The notes under the pieces are model-generated. The model ran no database searches. It worked only from the letters and a program-made list of their open reading frames with translations, and had not been told where the DNA came from. A stretch of DNA of 64,000 nucleotides from Crocinitomicaceae bacterium (GTDB lineage: Bacteria; Bacteroidota; Bacteroidia; Flavobacteriales_D; Crocinitomicaceae). The stretch covers positions 1 to 64,000 of the forward strand of contig PAQM01000024.1 in NCBI GenBank assembly GCA_002709305.1, read 5' to 3'. Made by a program: the position numbers and the translations under genes. Below, in pieces: positions 34,990-45,118 of this stretch (position 1 is its first letter; each line of letters opens with the position of its first letter).

Positions 34990-35217
34990 ATTTTTAGATT
35001 GCGAAGCTACAAACAAAATTTATTTCTTCATAAAAAAACAGATAAAAAAACACAAAACACAATATTTTTTTATTTCTATTTTATAGTGTATATGAAAAAA
35101 TCTTAAAATTTCATTTTCATACCGCTTCCTACATATTTTTATATTGTTATTTTCGTATTGCATTTATAAATCTACTTTTTGATTTTAATAAGAATTTATA
35201 ACGTTTAATAACTAAAT

Positions 35218-38200
35218 ATGAATTTTAAGAAATTAAGCCTTTATTTAGGTTGGTTGGTATTTTTGATTTCAACAATTGTATATTTTATTACGATTGAGGA
35301 TACTGTAAGTTTGTGGGATTGTGGTGAGTATATAACTGCTGCTTATAAGTTAGAAGTTGGTCACCCTCCAGGAGCTCCATTATTTATGGTCATTGGTAGG
35401 TTGTTTTCTTTTTTCGCTGATCCTGAAAATGTTGCTATATGGATTAATAGAGTTTCTGCACTTTCTAGTTCTGCTACAATCTTGTTTATGTTTTGGTCAA
35501 TTTCAATTTTGGTTAAAAAAATCAGCTTAAAATATAAATCTGAATTAACTAATGGGGATAAAGTTGCAATATTAGGGTCTGCATTTATTGGCTCATTAGC
35601 ATATACTTTTTCTGATTCATTTTGGTTTTCTGCAGTTGAGGGGGAAGTTTATGCAATGTCTTCTTTGTTTACTGCAATTATTTTTTGGTCTATTCTTAAA
35701 TGGGATGAAGAAATGATCGAAATTCAAGACGGAAAACTTATTCAAGGTTATTCTCCTGATAGGTGGTTGTTATTAATAATGTTCATGCTTGGTTTAGCCA
35801 TAGGAGTTCATCTTTTAGGCATATTGGTTGTGCCTGCAATTGCTTATGTTATATATTTTAGATATCAGAAGGTGGCCAACTTAAAGGGCATAATATTGAC
35901 AGGTATTCTTGGAATTTTTGTGCTAGGTTTTATTCAAGTTGGAGTTATTCAAGGAGTTATTTCAATTGCATCTTCTTTTGAGGTAAATTTTGTGAATAGT
36001 CTAGGTATGCCTTTCTATAGTGGTACTATCTTTTTCTTTTTGTTAATTGTTGGTTTTTGTGTCTTTTTAATTAGATATGCAAGAAAAAAAGGTAAAAGAA
36101 TTTTATATTCTTCAGCTATGGGACTAATATTGTTGTTGATTGGATATGGTTCTTTTGCTGTGATTGTAATTCGTTCTAATGCGAATCCTCCTCTTGATGA
36201 AAATGATCCTGAAAATTTAGTAACACTTACTTCTTATTTAAAAAGAGAACAATATGGTTCGGCACCTATTTTATTTGGACAGCAATGGAACTCAAGAGAA
36301 AATAGTAGAGATTTATGGAAAGATATGTCACCTTTTTATTTAAGAAGATTTATTGTTGTTAAAGGAGACAAAGAATTAAAAGCATTTAAAAACAAATCAC
36401 GTGCTAATGAATTTGCCAAAGAAAATAATGGAGAAGTTGTAGAACGTTATTTCGAATCTAATTCATCAACTCGTATAAATGCTACACCTACTTATTCTCA
36501 ATCTGTCTTTTTTCCAAGGATGTATTGGAATCAAGATCAACAAAGAATAAATGCTTATAAAAAATGGTCTGGTTATGATGCAAATGATGGAACTGTATCT
36601 GAATTAGGTAAAGATGGCAAGCGTCTTCCTACTTTTAGCGAGAATATTAAATTCTTTACAAGTTATCAAGTTAACTGGATGTACTGGAGATATTTTATGT
36701 GGAATTTTTCAGGTCGACAAAATGATATTCAAGGTCATGGAGATCAAATGAGAGGTAATTGGATTTCTGGTTATAGTTTTGTAGATAATGCACGTTTAGG
36801 GAATCAAGATGATTCGGCACCATATTTTACATCACAGAATCCTTCTAACAATAGATTTTTCTATTTACCTCTAATTTTAGGTATTATAGGTTTATTTTTT
36901 CATTTTTATAGGGCCCCAAAAGATGCTTTTGTTCTGTCTTTAGTTTTTTTATTTACTGGTTTAGCTATTATCATTTATCTTAATCCAAGGCCTTTCGAAC
37001 CAAGAGAGCGGGATTATGCTTATGCCGGATCCTTTTATTTCTTTGCCATGTGGATTGGTATAGGCGTGTATGCATTATATGATGCATTTAAAAATTTTCA
37101 AAGTAAGGAAGTGAAAAGAGGAGGTATTATTATTGGAGCAGGTCTTCTTCTTTCATTAATTGCAGATATCGGTAGTTTGTCATCTATGCCAATTACTTTG
37201 TCATGGATCATTATCGTTGTCATTGCTTGTGGAATAATAGCTTTGATGATCTTGCTTAAAAGAGTCTTAAAAAATGATATTCATGGCGCATTGGTTGCAG
37301 TTTCTTTATCGTTATTTGTACCAATAATAATGGCCTTTCAAGGTTGGGACGACCATGACCGAAGTCTAAAAACCTCCGCACATAATTTATCATTGAACTA
37401 TTTAAATTCAGTTGAAAAAAATGGAATTATTTTTACAAATGGAGATAATGATACATTTCCATTATGGTACATGCAAGAGGTAGAAGGTAAACGTACGGAT
37501 GTTAGAGTTTGTAATTTATCTTTGATGCAGACAGATTGGTATACTGATCAGATGAAACTAAAAGCATATGATTCTGACCCTTTACCTATTGAATTTACTG
37601 AGGATCAGATTTTAATGTATTCTGGAAATACAGATCAAGTATTGTTCACTGATTTATTTGAACTGTTTTATATTAATGCACAACCAAAAATTATTCGTAA
37701 GGTAATTAATATGAGGGTTGACGCTGCGAATATAGATCAACTAGCACAATCGGTTATTATATTTAATAATAAGGCTTCACAAACTTTAATTAACGCCAAA
37801 TCCTCTAATCCTAGAGTATCATCAAGACTAGCTCAAATTAAAGCTACTTTATCTATGCCTTTATCTTTGGGAGGAGACTATTCTAAATTGATATATGATA
37901 AATATCAAGGTGCTTTTGAAATTTTTAGTGCAGTTCAAAGTGGTTTAATTCAGGTTGAAAGTCCTGAACAGAATCTAGAAGCTCTCCAAAAAGCATTATT
38001 GGATTTTGAAAAAACATGGAGTTATACTAATCTTCAAGATGCGATGAAATTTACTAGAGATGATAATAACTTGGTTAATTTTCAAGGTCAACGTAAAGTG
38101 AGAATATTCCCAAGTTCTGGTTTTATTCTTCCAGTAAACATAAAAAATGCTATTTCATCGGGTATAGTATCTAAAGAGCAAAAAGGATTATGTGTGGATG

Positions 38201-39306
38201 AGATGAGGTTTAATTTTGATCAACGTGGATTAACTCGTGAGCAAGTTATGATGCTAGATATTATTTCTAATAATGATTGGAGGAGAGGTATATGTTTTTC
38301 TTCCCCTGGAGGATCAGAAGTTTCAATTGCATTATATAAGAAAGGATATATAAAACAAAATGGAATGGCTTTTGAATTGAGTCCAATTAGTAGTCAATCC
38401 AGATTTAATCTTAATAAGATGTATGATAATTTGATGAATACATATGATTATGGAGCTATGAGTAATCCAGATGTATTAACAGATTATTATGCGAGGCGTC
38501 ACACGGCTCAATATAGGCTTCATTTTTTATCTTTAGCAGAAGAATTTATTTCTAAAGCATTTTCAGCAGAGCAAGAAAATGAGCGTATAGAAATGATGAA
38601 GTCTATGGGGCAAGATTTTTCTAATTTACCTGCTATGATTTCTGATAATGAAATTAAAGATTATAAGAAAAAAGCAAAAGAATTAATTCACAAGTCACTA
38701 GATGTTATGCCTGCATCAGTAGTAATAGATTATGGTGAACCAAATTCTTCTGGAAATCCTAGAGATAATTATACTATAAATGGTGAAACATTAACAGCTT
38801 ATACAGATGGAATATTGCATGATTATGTTGGTATTCTTTATATGGCAGGGGACAATAAAGGAGCAGAAGAGCTTGGCCTTGAAGTTGCTTCACAATTGGA
38901 ATCTATAATTGGCTTTTTTGAGTCTAGCAATATCGGTATTTCAGCAAGACCTGAGAATATGAAAGATTTTTATTCAGCATTGTCGGCATATTTTAAAATA
39001 TATTCTGCATCCAATGATTCTAATTTTAATAATTTGGAAAGTGAACTTTCAAAAATAACAAGCAAAAAAATAAATTATTTCTATAAAGAAATGTTTCCAA
39101 AGATGTTTTCTGATTTAGAGTCTTTAGCCAACAAAAATGGTGAAAGTATTAGACGAGGGAAAAATGCTGGGTATTATGCTTCTATGTTACATAAAATGCA
39201 AGACTATTCTGAAGCGATGGCTATACATTTTGGTTTTATAGATTCTGATATGCAAGATTCTCAACTACCATCTAATGTTTCATTAAATGGTCTTATGAAT
39301 CCTTAA
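35218..39306 (+). CDS. DUF2723-family polytopic membrane protein (GT-C-like glycosyltransferase candidate)
   Basis: This 1362-residue inner-membrane protein begins with the DUF2723 signature: a first helix, then TVSLWDCGEYITAAYKLEVGHPPGAPLF. The acidic DCGE and GHPPG motifs resemble the catalytic loop of protein O-mannosyltransferase-type GT-C enzymes. There are about 12 helices in residues 1-720, interrupted by a large loop (about 340-540), and a long soluble C-terminal part (about 740-1362). DUF2723 proteins are nearly universal in Bacteroidota and are proposed to glycosylate exported proteins or lipids. Neither donor nor acceptor is known here. It appears monocistronic, with a 230-bp upstream region, and overlaps the convergent DUF2480 gene by 4 bp. 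Confidence 0.87.
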   Translation: MNFKKLSLYLGWLVFLISTIVYFITIEDTVSLWDCGEYITAAYKLEVGHPPGAPLFMVIGRLFSFFADPENVAIWINRVSALSSSATILFMFWSISILVKKISLKYKSELTNGDKVAILGSAFIGSLAYTFSDSFWFSAVEGEVYAMSSLFTAIIFWSILKWDEEMIEIQDGKLIQGYSPDRWLLLIMFMLGLAIGVHLLGILVVPAIAYVIYFRYQKVANLKGIILTGILGIFVLGFIQVGVIQGVISIASSFEVNFVNSLGMPFYSGTIFFFLLIVGFCVFLIRYARKKGKRILYSSAMGLILLLIGYGSFAVIVIRSNANPPLDENDPENLVTLTSYLKREQYGSAPILFGQQWNSRENSRDLWKDMSPFYLRRFIVVKGDKELKAFKNKSRANEFAKENNGEVVERYFESNSSTRINATPTYSQSVFFPRMYWNQDQQRINAYKKWSGYDANDGTVSELGKDGKRLPTFSENIKFFTSYQVNWMYWRYFMWNFSGRQNDIQGHGDQMRGNWISGYSFVDNARLGNQDDSAPYFTSQNPSNNRFFYLPLILGIIGLFFHFYRAPKDAFVLSLVFLFTGLAIIIYLNPRPFEPRERDYAYAGSFYFFAMWIGIGVYALYDAFKNFQSKEVKRGGIIIGAGLLLSLIADIGSLSSMPITLSWIIIVVIACGIIALMILLKRVLKNDIHGALVAVSLSLFVPIIMAFQGWDDHDRSLKTSAHNLSLNYLNSVEKNGIIFTNGDNDTFPLWYMQEVEGKRTDVRVCNLSLMQTDWYTDQMKLKAYDSDPLPIEFTEDQILMYSGNTDQVLFTDLFELFYINAQPKIIRKVINMRVDAANIDQLAQSVIIFNNKASQTLINAKSSNPRVSSRLAQIKATLSMPLSLGGDYSKLIYDKYQGAFEIFSAVQSGLIQVESPEQNLEALQKALLDFEKTWSYTNLQDAMKFTRDDNNLVNFQGQRKVRIFPSSGFILPVNIKNAISSGIVSKEQKGLCVDEMRFNFDQRGLTREQVMMLDIISNNDWRRGICFSSPGGSEVSIALYKKGYIKQNGMAFELSPISSQSRFNLNKMYDNLMNTYDYGAMSNPDVLTDYYARRHTAQYRLHFLSLAEEFISKAFSAEQENERIEMMKSMGQDFSNLPAMISDNEIKDYKKKAKELIHKSLDVMPASVVIDYGEPNSSGNPRDNYTINGETLTAYTDGILHDYVGILYMAGDNKGAEELGLEVASQLESIIGFFESSNIGISARPENMKDFYSALSAYFKIYSASNDSNFNNLESELSKITSKKINYFYKEMFPKMFSDLESLANKNGESIRRGKNAGYYASMLHKMQDYSEAMAIHFGFIDSDMQDSQLPSNVSLNGLMNP

Positions 39307-39818
39307 TTTTCAGTTTTCCTTTTTTTAAAAACAGGAACTGTAGAGCAAGGTTCTCCATACATAATAGTTTTAGCGACTGGTTGTAGGTGCCTTATTAATT
39401 CTGACATTGCGTATTCCGGTGAAGGAATATCAGAGCATCCTTTAATTATAATTCTACCATCTCTATAATTCTCTTTTTTATCATCAGAAATTCGGTTTTT
39501 AATAAGTAATTTTTCAATCTCATCTTTAGAACCGATTAAATACATTGCTCCTGCTTCATGAAGTTTTGAGCTGATAATCATATATGCCCAAGTTGGAATA
39601 ATTGCATCTGTAGAACAAATTATATTTACTGCTTTATTTTTGTAGGAAGACCAATCATGATCTTTGATCCATGCACGAAAAACTTTTTCTTTAAGAGCTA
39701 TTCCCTTCCATAGTATATCAGCAATGTCAATACTAATAATCTCTTTTTTTGGTTTATAATTAGCTAAATCTATTGAAATAAGACCACTTTCTTTTACACG
39801 ATTTATTATTTCTTTCAT
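39303..39818 (-). CDS. DUF2480-family protein
   Basis: This 171-residue cytoplasmic protein has ISIDIADILWKGIALKEKVFRAWI, then IICSTDAIIPTWAYMII and GCSDIPSPEYAMSELIRHLQPVAKTIMYGEPCSTVPV, which together fit the DUF2480 family of Bacteroidota. In several genomes this family sits near suf genes or Fe-S assembly genes, though I cannot check that here. The C-terminal conserved Cys (GEPCS) and IICS might bind a metal, which is inference. Confidence 0.78.
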   Translation of the reverse strand: MKEIINRVKESGLISIDLANYKPKKEIISIDIADILWKGIALKEKVFRAWIKDHDWSSYKNKAVNIICSTDAIIPTWAYMIISSKLHEAGAMYLIGSKDEIEKLLIKNRISDDKKENYRDGRIIIKGCSDIPSPEYAMSELIRHLQPVAKTIMYGEPCSTVPVFKKRKTEN

Positions 39819-39929
39819 AGAATAAAAATATATTTTTTATTTAAAATAGATTGATTAATTTAATTTACAATTATCTTAAAGTGTCCTACAAATATTATCT
39901 TATATAGGAAGTTAAATAATTTATGTAAT

Positions 39930-40610
39930 ATGCAAAAACAGGAATTTGGTTCATATATAGAAGCTATTATTTATCCTTTTTTACTTGTTATTTCAATGTG
40001 GTTAGTTTATTGGGCAGATCATCTATTTCCTTTAATACCATTTTATAAATATGGAATAATGCCTCGTGAAATTCTAAGTTTAAAAGGAGTTCTTTTTATG
40101 CCGTTTATTCATTCTTATAATGAGATTAATCATATTATAAATAATTCAATACCTACATTAGTATTGTTCGCAGCTATTGTTTATTATTATCGTGAAATTG
40201 CCTTTCGAGTCCTTTTTTTATCATGGATATTTACAGGGTTAGGAGTTTGGTCATTTGCTGTAAACAATAATTCATATCATATTGGTATGAGTGGGCTTAT
40301 CTATGCTATGGCTGGGTTTCTTTTTGTTTCCGGTGTTTTAAGAAAATATAAGCCTTTACAAGCCATATCATTATTCGTTGCTTTTATATATGGAAGTATG
40401 ATTTGGGGTATTTTTCCAGTTAAGCAACAAATTTCTTGGGAGGGACATTTATGTGGTCTTATTTTCGGTGTTATTTTAGCTTTTTTATATAGGAATAGAG
40501 GTCCACAAGCTCCTAAGTATCTTTATGAAATAGAAAAAGAAATGGGTATAGAACCCCCTGATTTTGAGTCTGAATGGAATGAAAATAATAATCATGTAGA
40601 AAAGAAATAA
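39930..40610 (+). CDS. Rhomboid-family intramembrane serine protease
   Basis: This 226-residue protein has six hydrophobic helices. The catalytic Ser is in YHIGMSGLIYAMAGF (S121, GxSG motif) and the catalytic His in SWEGHLCGLIFG (H173). Both expected dyad residues are present, so it is probably active. Bacterial rhomboids cleave membrane-protein helices; the substrate is unknown. It precedes the FAD oxidoreductase by 55 bp on the same strand. Confidence 0.87.
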   Translation: MQKQEFGSYIEAIIYPFLLVISMWLVYWADHLFPLIPFYKYGIMPREILSLKGVLFMPFIHSYNEINHIINNSIPTLVLFAAIVYYYREIAFRVLFLSWIFTGLGVWSFAVNNNSYHIGMSGLIYAMAGFLFVSGVLRKYKPLQAISLFVAFIYGSMIWGIFPVKQQISWEGHLCGLIFGVILAFLYRNRGPQAPKYLYEIEKEMGIEPPDFESEWNENNNHVEKK

Positions 40611-40665
40611 TTTATTATGTTTAATTAGTTTAGATTAAGTTTACATCATCTTTTAATTATTTAAA

Positions 40666-41898
40666 ATGAAAAAAATAAATATTGTTGGTGCAGGAGTTAG
40701 CGGTTTGATAGCTGCAAAAATTCTTGAAGAACATGGATTTCATCCTAACATTTTTGAAGAAACATCTAGAATAGGAGGAAGAATAAAAACAGATGTTTTA
40801 AATGGCTTCTTTCTTGATAGAGGATTTCAGGTTTTATTAACTTCTTATCCAGCTGTTAGGAGACATCTTAATCTCGAAAAATTAAATCTTATCAATATTC
40901 AATCCGGGGCATATATTTTTGATAAAAAAAGATATAAGTTATTAGGTGATCCATCGAAAAATATAAATTTTATTTTTGAACCATCTTTATATAGGTCTGT
41001 TAACTTATTTGATCTATTAAGAATTTTTAAATTAAAACTAAAACTTAAAAACAAAGATTTATCTGACATCTTTTCTTCTAAAGAAACTTCAACTATTAAA
41101 TATTTAAACAATAATGGTTTTTCACAAAAGATTATAGACTCTTTCTTTAAACCCTTTTTTGGTGGGGTATTTCTTGAATCAAAATTAGAGACTTCAAGCA
41201 GAATGTTTGAATTTATATTTAAAATGTTTTCAGATGGTAAAGTTTCTATTCCAAAAAATGGAATGGAAGAAATACCAAAACAAATATTTCAAGGACTTAA
41301 TAAAACAACTTTTAATTATAATACTAAAGTAAAAGAGGTATATAAAGATATAATCGAATTAGAAAAAGGAAAGAAAATCAAAAGTGACTATACAATTATT
41401 GCAACTTCCCCAAAAAAACTGTTTAGAAATTCTTTTAAGCAAATTACATGGAATTCTTCTGAAACACTTTATTTTGAAACTGAAAACAAAATATTTAAAA
41501 AAAATATTATTGGACTTATTTCAAGTTCTAAATCATTAATTAATAATTTTTATTATTACCCGGATACATATTTAGGAAAAACAAATAAATTTCTTTTGTC
41601 AGTTACTATTCTTAATTCTCATAATTTTGATGCTGAAGATCTTATTCAAAAAGTGATTCACGAGTTAGATGAATATTGTGACATTAAGAATGTTAAGTTT
41701 ATTAAAAAATATTTAATACCTCATTCTATCCCTCAACTAAATAATTTGAAAGAAAGAAATAATTTGGACGACATAAAACAGTTTGGGAATGTTTTTTTAG
41801 CCGGTGATCAGCAATTAAATGGGTCTTTAAATGCTGCAATAATTTCAGGTGAACAAGCAGCTTATGGTGTTATAAAATCAATTCAAAATAAATTATAA
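40666..41898 (+). CDS. FAD-dependent amine-oxidase-type oxidoreductase
   Basis: This 410-residue protein has an N-terminal Rossmann dinucleotide-binding motif (NIVGAGVSGLIAAKILEEHG), then the amine oxidase/phytoene desaturase-like GGRIKTD and FLDRGFQVL, and a C-terminal FAD motif NVFLAGDQQLNGSLNAAIISGEQAA. It belongs to the group that includes protoporphyrinogen oxidase-like, amine oxidase and carotenoid desaturase enzymes. The substrate cannot be told. It lies next to, and converges on, the retinal/proteorhodopsin cluster, but nothing specific ties it to carotenoids. Confidence 0.82.
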   Translation: MKKINIVGAGVSGLIAAKILEEHGFHPNIFEETSRIGGRIKTDVLNGFFLDRGFQVLLTSYPAVRRHLNLEKLNLINIQSGAYIFDKKRYKLLGDPSKNINFIFEPSLYRSVNLFDLLRIFKLKLKLKNKDLSDIFSSKETSTIKYLNNNGFSQKIIDSFFKPFFGGVFLESKLETSSRMFEFIFKMFSDGKVSIPKNGMEEIPKQIFQGLNKTTFNYNTKVKEVYKDIIELEKGKKIKSDYTIIATSPKKLFRNSFKQITWNSSETLYFETENKIFKKNIIGLISSSKSLINNFYYYPDTYLGKTNKFLLSVTILNSHNFDAEDLIQKVIHELDEYCDIKNVKFIKKYLIPHSIPQLNNLKERNNLDDIKQFGNVFLAGDQQLNGSLNAAIISGEQAAYGVIKSIQNKL

Positions 41899-41928
41899 AA
41901 TTTGACTTATTATTACATTAATACTATT

Positions 41929-42336
41929 TTATTCAATATTAGTTTTTTTCATTATCATTAGTTTAGAAATGAATTTTTTATTGACGTGATAATTATTGTC
42001 TATTTGAAACTTAATATAGTTTCCTGAAGAGTGAATACTAAATAAATTAGATTTAAATATGCTTAACTTATAAAATGGAATCAACCATGAAATGGTTTCT
42101 AAGTTGTTAGAAATCCTAATTATTATTCCGTTATTTCTTCTTTCAATACTACCATATAATGTGTCTTGTTTTTTTTTCAGGAAACGTTGAAAAGACTCAC
42201 TATATTCTTTAATAATCATTCTATGTGACCCTCTTGGTCCAGTTGATAAAGAATCTAAAAAAGAGATTTTTTTACCGACATTGTCAATGATGTTTTTCTT
42301 CATTTCTTTTGTTAAGTATGTTGTATTAATAATCAT
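41929..42336 (-). CDS. Hypothetical protein next to the crtY-blh gene
   Basis: This 135-residue protein is basic, with no signal peptide or clear membrane helix. It contains LDSLSTGPRGSHRMIIKEY near the N-terminus and a central NNGIIIRISNNLETISWLIPFYKLSIF, suggesting an alpha+beta domain. No family is recognised. It follows crtY-blh by 6 bp on the same strand, so it is probably co-transcribed with the retinal gene. Confidence 0.6.
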   Translation of the reverse strand: MIINTTYLTKEMKKNIIDNVGKKISFLDSLSTGPRGSHRMIIKEYSESFQRFLKKKQDTLYGSIERRNNGIIIRISNNLETISWLIPFYKLSIFKSNLFSIHSSGNYIKFQIDNNYHVNKKFISKLMIMKKTNIE

Positions 42337-42342
42337 CTTGAT

Positions 42343-44310
42343 TTATTTATAATTTTTGGTATAGAAGAAATTCATTGATATAATATGGGGGAAACTTATG
42401 CAGGATAAAAACACAAAAAACCAACTAATATGCTCGCTAGTGTTTTTATTAATTATACTTGTGAAAATAAGATAAATAAAAATTGCTCCTAAATTAAATG
42501 GTACTGCTTTAAGGTACATTTTTAAATGAGAAAGGTTTAAATTTTTTTTTATGTCATACCAACCAATAACACTATGGTGAAAAATAAAGTATAAACCAAA
42601 TGTGTATACTAAACTTAACGAATAAGATAGGTATAAAAATAAGCACAATAAAAACCAAGTTAACTTTCTTTTATATATGGAAATGAATGTTGTTCCAGCT
42701 AATAAAATCGTTGATATTGAAGTTAAAATAGTTATGTTAATGTTATCGCTAACATCTATTAGTTTTAATATTTCTTCAAATTCATCAATGTGATTAGAAA
42801 AAATATAGATAAAAATAGTAAGACCCCAAAGTAAAGTTAATACTGGTGATTTAATATTCCAATATCTCATGTCAGTTTGGCCAAAGTGCCAAGAAGAAAA
42901 TAAAATAAAAAAAACAAGGGAGAGAGAAGGGTTTAGAACCCATAGAATAAAAATAGGGATCATTAATAGTAGATATAATAATATAAAGGATATTGTTAAT
43001 TTTTTTGATGAATTAAAAAACCCAGAATAATAGTCTAGTGCACCATGTGGTATTCCAATTAATAAAAGGCCTAATGACATAAATACAATCTGGTTGTTAT
43101 TAAGTAAAACTACTTTTTCTGAATATGATGGTAATAAGGTTAAAATAATTAGTAAGGATGGTATTATTATTTTTTTTGTTTTTAAAAAACACCATATTAA
43201 AAGTGATTTCAAAAAAAGAGAAATTTGAAGCTTAGAAAAAATTTTGATATCATCTCTTAAGTTTGTTTTTTCATCTAGAAATTTAAGAATTAATTTATAG
43301 TCAGAATGTTTAAATAATTTTAGAAAAATATCTTTTCCATATTTAGGCCATTTGTTTAGTATTATCAAAAGTAGCTCATCATAAAGTTGAAACTTCTTTT
43401 TTGTTGTGATTGAACTTTTTTCAACTGCATTATTGCAGATAGATTTAGAGTGGTTGTACATTTTTTTAAATCCATATCCAGTACTAGGTTTAATGTTACC
43501 TGCTCTTGTTCCTAATTCTATTATGTTTTTACTGTTAATATTGGAAAATTTTTTTGTTGACATTGGAATCAGTCCAATTTCTTTTTTCAATAGATCATAT
43601 TCTCCGAAATGGTTTTTAATATATTTATCTAATATCAATTCAGAGTTCTTTCTTTCAATTATATTGTCTGCAAATCTTGTTAATTCAACAAGACCAGTAT
43701 CATTTGAGTATGGAAGCGTGTATACAAATTGAGTCCCTTCTTTTTGTTCCACTCTAAAGTCCATTAAGTTGAATTTGTTTGAATCAAAATTCTTAGCTTT
43801 TAATTTTACTTTGAAACCAATAAAAGATTGATAAATTATTTTTTCTTCTATTAAATACTTCATATTAATTGTTCTACAATCAATAATTTTATAACCAAGA
43901 TATTTTTTACTTCCAACTATAACTTCTGTTATTTTGCTTTCATTTATTTTCGATACTGAATCAATTTTGGAAATAATATTATTTTTTTTAATCACTTTTT
44001 TTGCTGAATCATATAAATCTATACTCTTTATATGAAAGTAAAATAATGGGGCAATTGATTTTGCCTGATAATCTGAGATTTGAATTTTACTCCATTCGTT
44101 TGAAATTATATCTTGATATTCATTATAAATATCATCGGTTTTCCTAGCCCAGAAACAAAAAGTTTTATCATTTTCATTTTTGGTATTAGGGTCTATAATT
44201 AAACTTTTTTTATTTTTTAAAAGGCCTTTTATATCCATTTCTCTTAAGAGAATGCATGTGCTTGCACCAAAACCAGTGAATATATAGTCGTATATCTTTT
44301 TTTCAGCCAT
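42343..44310 (-). CDS. Fusion of lycopene beta-cyclase (CrtY) and beta-carotene 15,15'-dioxygenase (Blh)
   Basis: ATG at 44310 (MAEKKIYDY) gives 655 residues; the frame extends upstream to a TTG at 44334, which lies inside a terminator and is rejected. Residues 1 to about 380 are a lycopene cyclase: an FAD motif near FTGFGASTCILL, DPN near 40-42, TQFVYTLPYSNDTGLVELTRF (193-213) and STGYGFKKM (276-284). Residues about 385-655 are a Brp/Blh-type polytopic dioxygenase with its conserved histidines in GIPHGALD (419-426), SSWHFGQTD (472-480), YFIFHHSVIGW (574-584) and SFPHIISM (639-646). One chain could therefore cyclise lycopene to beta-carotene and cleave it to retinal for the adjacent proteorhodopsin. 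The two steps are normally on separate genes. The frame is continuous, with no stop at the junction. Confidence 0.9.
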   Translation of the reverse strand: MAEKKIYDYIFTGFGASTCILLREMDIKGLLKNKKSLIIDPNTKNENDKTFCFWARKTDDIYNEYQDIISNEWSKIQISDYQAKSIAPLFYFHIKSIDLYDSAKKVIKKNNIISKIDSVSKINESKITEVIVGSKKYLGYKIIDCRTINMKYLIEEKIIYQSFIGFKVKLKAKNFDSNKFNLMDFRVEQKEGTQFVYTLPYSNDTGLVELTRFADNIIERKNSELILDKYIKNHFGEYDLLKKEIGLIPMSTKKFSNINSKNIIELGTRAGNIKPSTGYGFKKMYNHSKSICNNAVEKSSITTKKKFQLYDELLLIILNKWPKYGKDIFLKLFKHSDYKLILKFLDEKTNLRDDIKIFSKLQISLFLKSLLIWCFLKTKKIIIPSLLIILTLLPSYSEKVVLLNNNQIVFMSLGLLLIGIPHGALDYYSGFFNSSKKLTISFILLYLLLMIPIFILWVLNPSLSLVFFILFSSWHFGQTDMRYWNIKSPVLTLLWGLTIFIYIFSNHIDEFEEILKLIDVSDNINITILTSISTILLAGTTFISIYKRKLTWFLLCLFLYLSYSLSLVYTFGLYFIFHHSVIGWYDIKKNLNLSHLKMYLKAVPFNLGAIFIYLIFTSIINKNTSEHISWFFVFLSCISFPHIISMNFFYTKNYK

Positions 44311-44316
44311 TTTTAT

Positions 44317-44346
44317 AAAAAAAAAGCGGTTCAATTGAACCGCTTT
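44317..44346 (-). terminator. Terminator between proteorhodopsin and crtY-blh
   Basis: A perfect palindrome at 44323-44346 (arms AAAGCGGTTC and GAACCGCTTT) is preceded on the plus strand by a run of A, which gives a run of T after the hairpin in the minus direction. It would stop most transcription from the proteorhodopsin promoter before crtY-blh. Confidence 0.85.
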
Positions 44347-44364
44347 TATTAATTGAAATAAATT

Positions 44365-45093
44365 TTACGCTTCTTTAGATTGGTCTACTGCTAATGAATA
44401 AACAACTAGGCCAAATCCTATTTTATTTATTGCATCTCCAATATTGTAGATTACATCCATATCTATGTTGCATCCAAATAATTGTCCTGCTTCTCCATAC
44501 CAACCTGCAGTTCCAGCCATGTATCCAAGTGGATATATTGCCCAACCAATTAGTACGAATTTACATAATATGTTATGTGCTTTCAAAACATTACCTCCTG
44601 CTTTTGTGGCTAATTCCTTAGCTTTGCCAAACATAATTAAGTATACAATGTAGAAGTAAGCAATACCAGAGATCAATCCCCAAATAGCCGCATTTTTCAT
44701 GTCAACTCCTTCTCCCCAATAACCAGTAACTAACATTATTACCGATGCGGTTATTAGAGTCCACATTAATTTCTTTGTTGCTCCAGCTACTCTAAGAATT
44801 AGGTAGAATTCAACACACATTAATGGAACAGTTAATATCCAATCTACATATCTGAAAAAAGTAGGAGATTCTCCATTGGCTGCCCAATAATCTCTCATGT
44901 AATAGTAGTGCACTGCTGCAATAAATGTAATTAAGCCGGACACTAAAATTGATGTCCTCCATTTTTTATCAAATTGATTGATTGATAAAAAGAAAAATGC
45001 AGATGCAGCCATCATGGCCATACATCCAACGAAAAAAGTGAATCCAACGTAGTCCGTAGTATCCATTTTAGCGAGTAATAAAAAATTTTCCAT
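44365..45093 (-). CDS. Proteorhodopsin, green-absorbing proton pump
   Basis: This 242-residue seven-helix protein has, in helix C, RYVDWILTVPLMCVEFYLI. The proton acceptor Asp (D84), Thr (T88) and proton donor Glu (E95) form the DTE set of outward proton pumps. The spectral-tuning position (105 in the reference protein) is Met (M92), the green-absorbing type common in flavobacteria. The conserved His partner of the acceptor is H62, and the retinal Schiff-base lysine is K224 in NIGDAINKIGF. It converts light into a proton gradient. Retinal would come from the CrtY-Blh fusion next to it. The gene has its own promoter and terminator. Confidence 0.97.
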   Translation of the reverse strand: MENFLLLAKMDTTDYVGFTFFVGCMAMMAASAFFFLSINQFDKKWRTSILVSGLITFIAAVHYYYMRDYWAANGESPTFFRYVDWILTVPLMCVEFYLILRVAGATKKLMWTLITASVIMLVTGYWGEGVDMKNAAIWGLISGIAYFYIVYLIMFGKAKELATKAGGNVLKAHNILCKFVLIGWAIYPLGYMAGTAGWYGEAGQLFGCNIDMDVIYNIGDAINKIGFGLVVYSLAVDQSKEA

Positions 45094-45118
45094 TTTATAG
45101 TTTTTAAAGTTTATGGTA

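Noticed and set aside
44311-44334. Upstream TTG start extending crtY-blh by eight residues
   Set aside because: The extension is encoded inside the proteorhodopsin terminator. ATG at 44310 gives a standard start.
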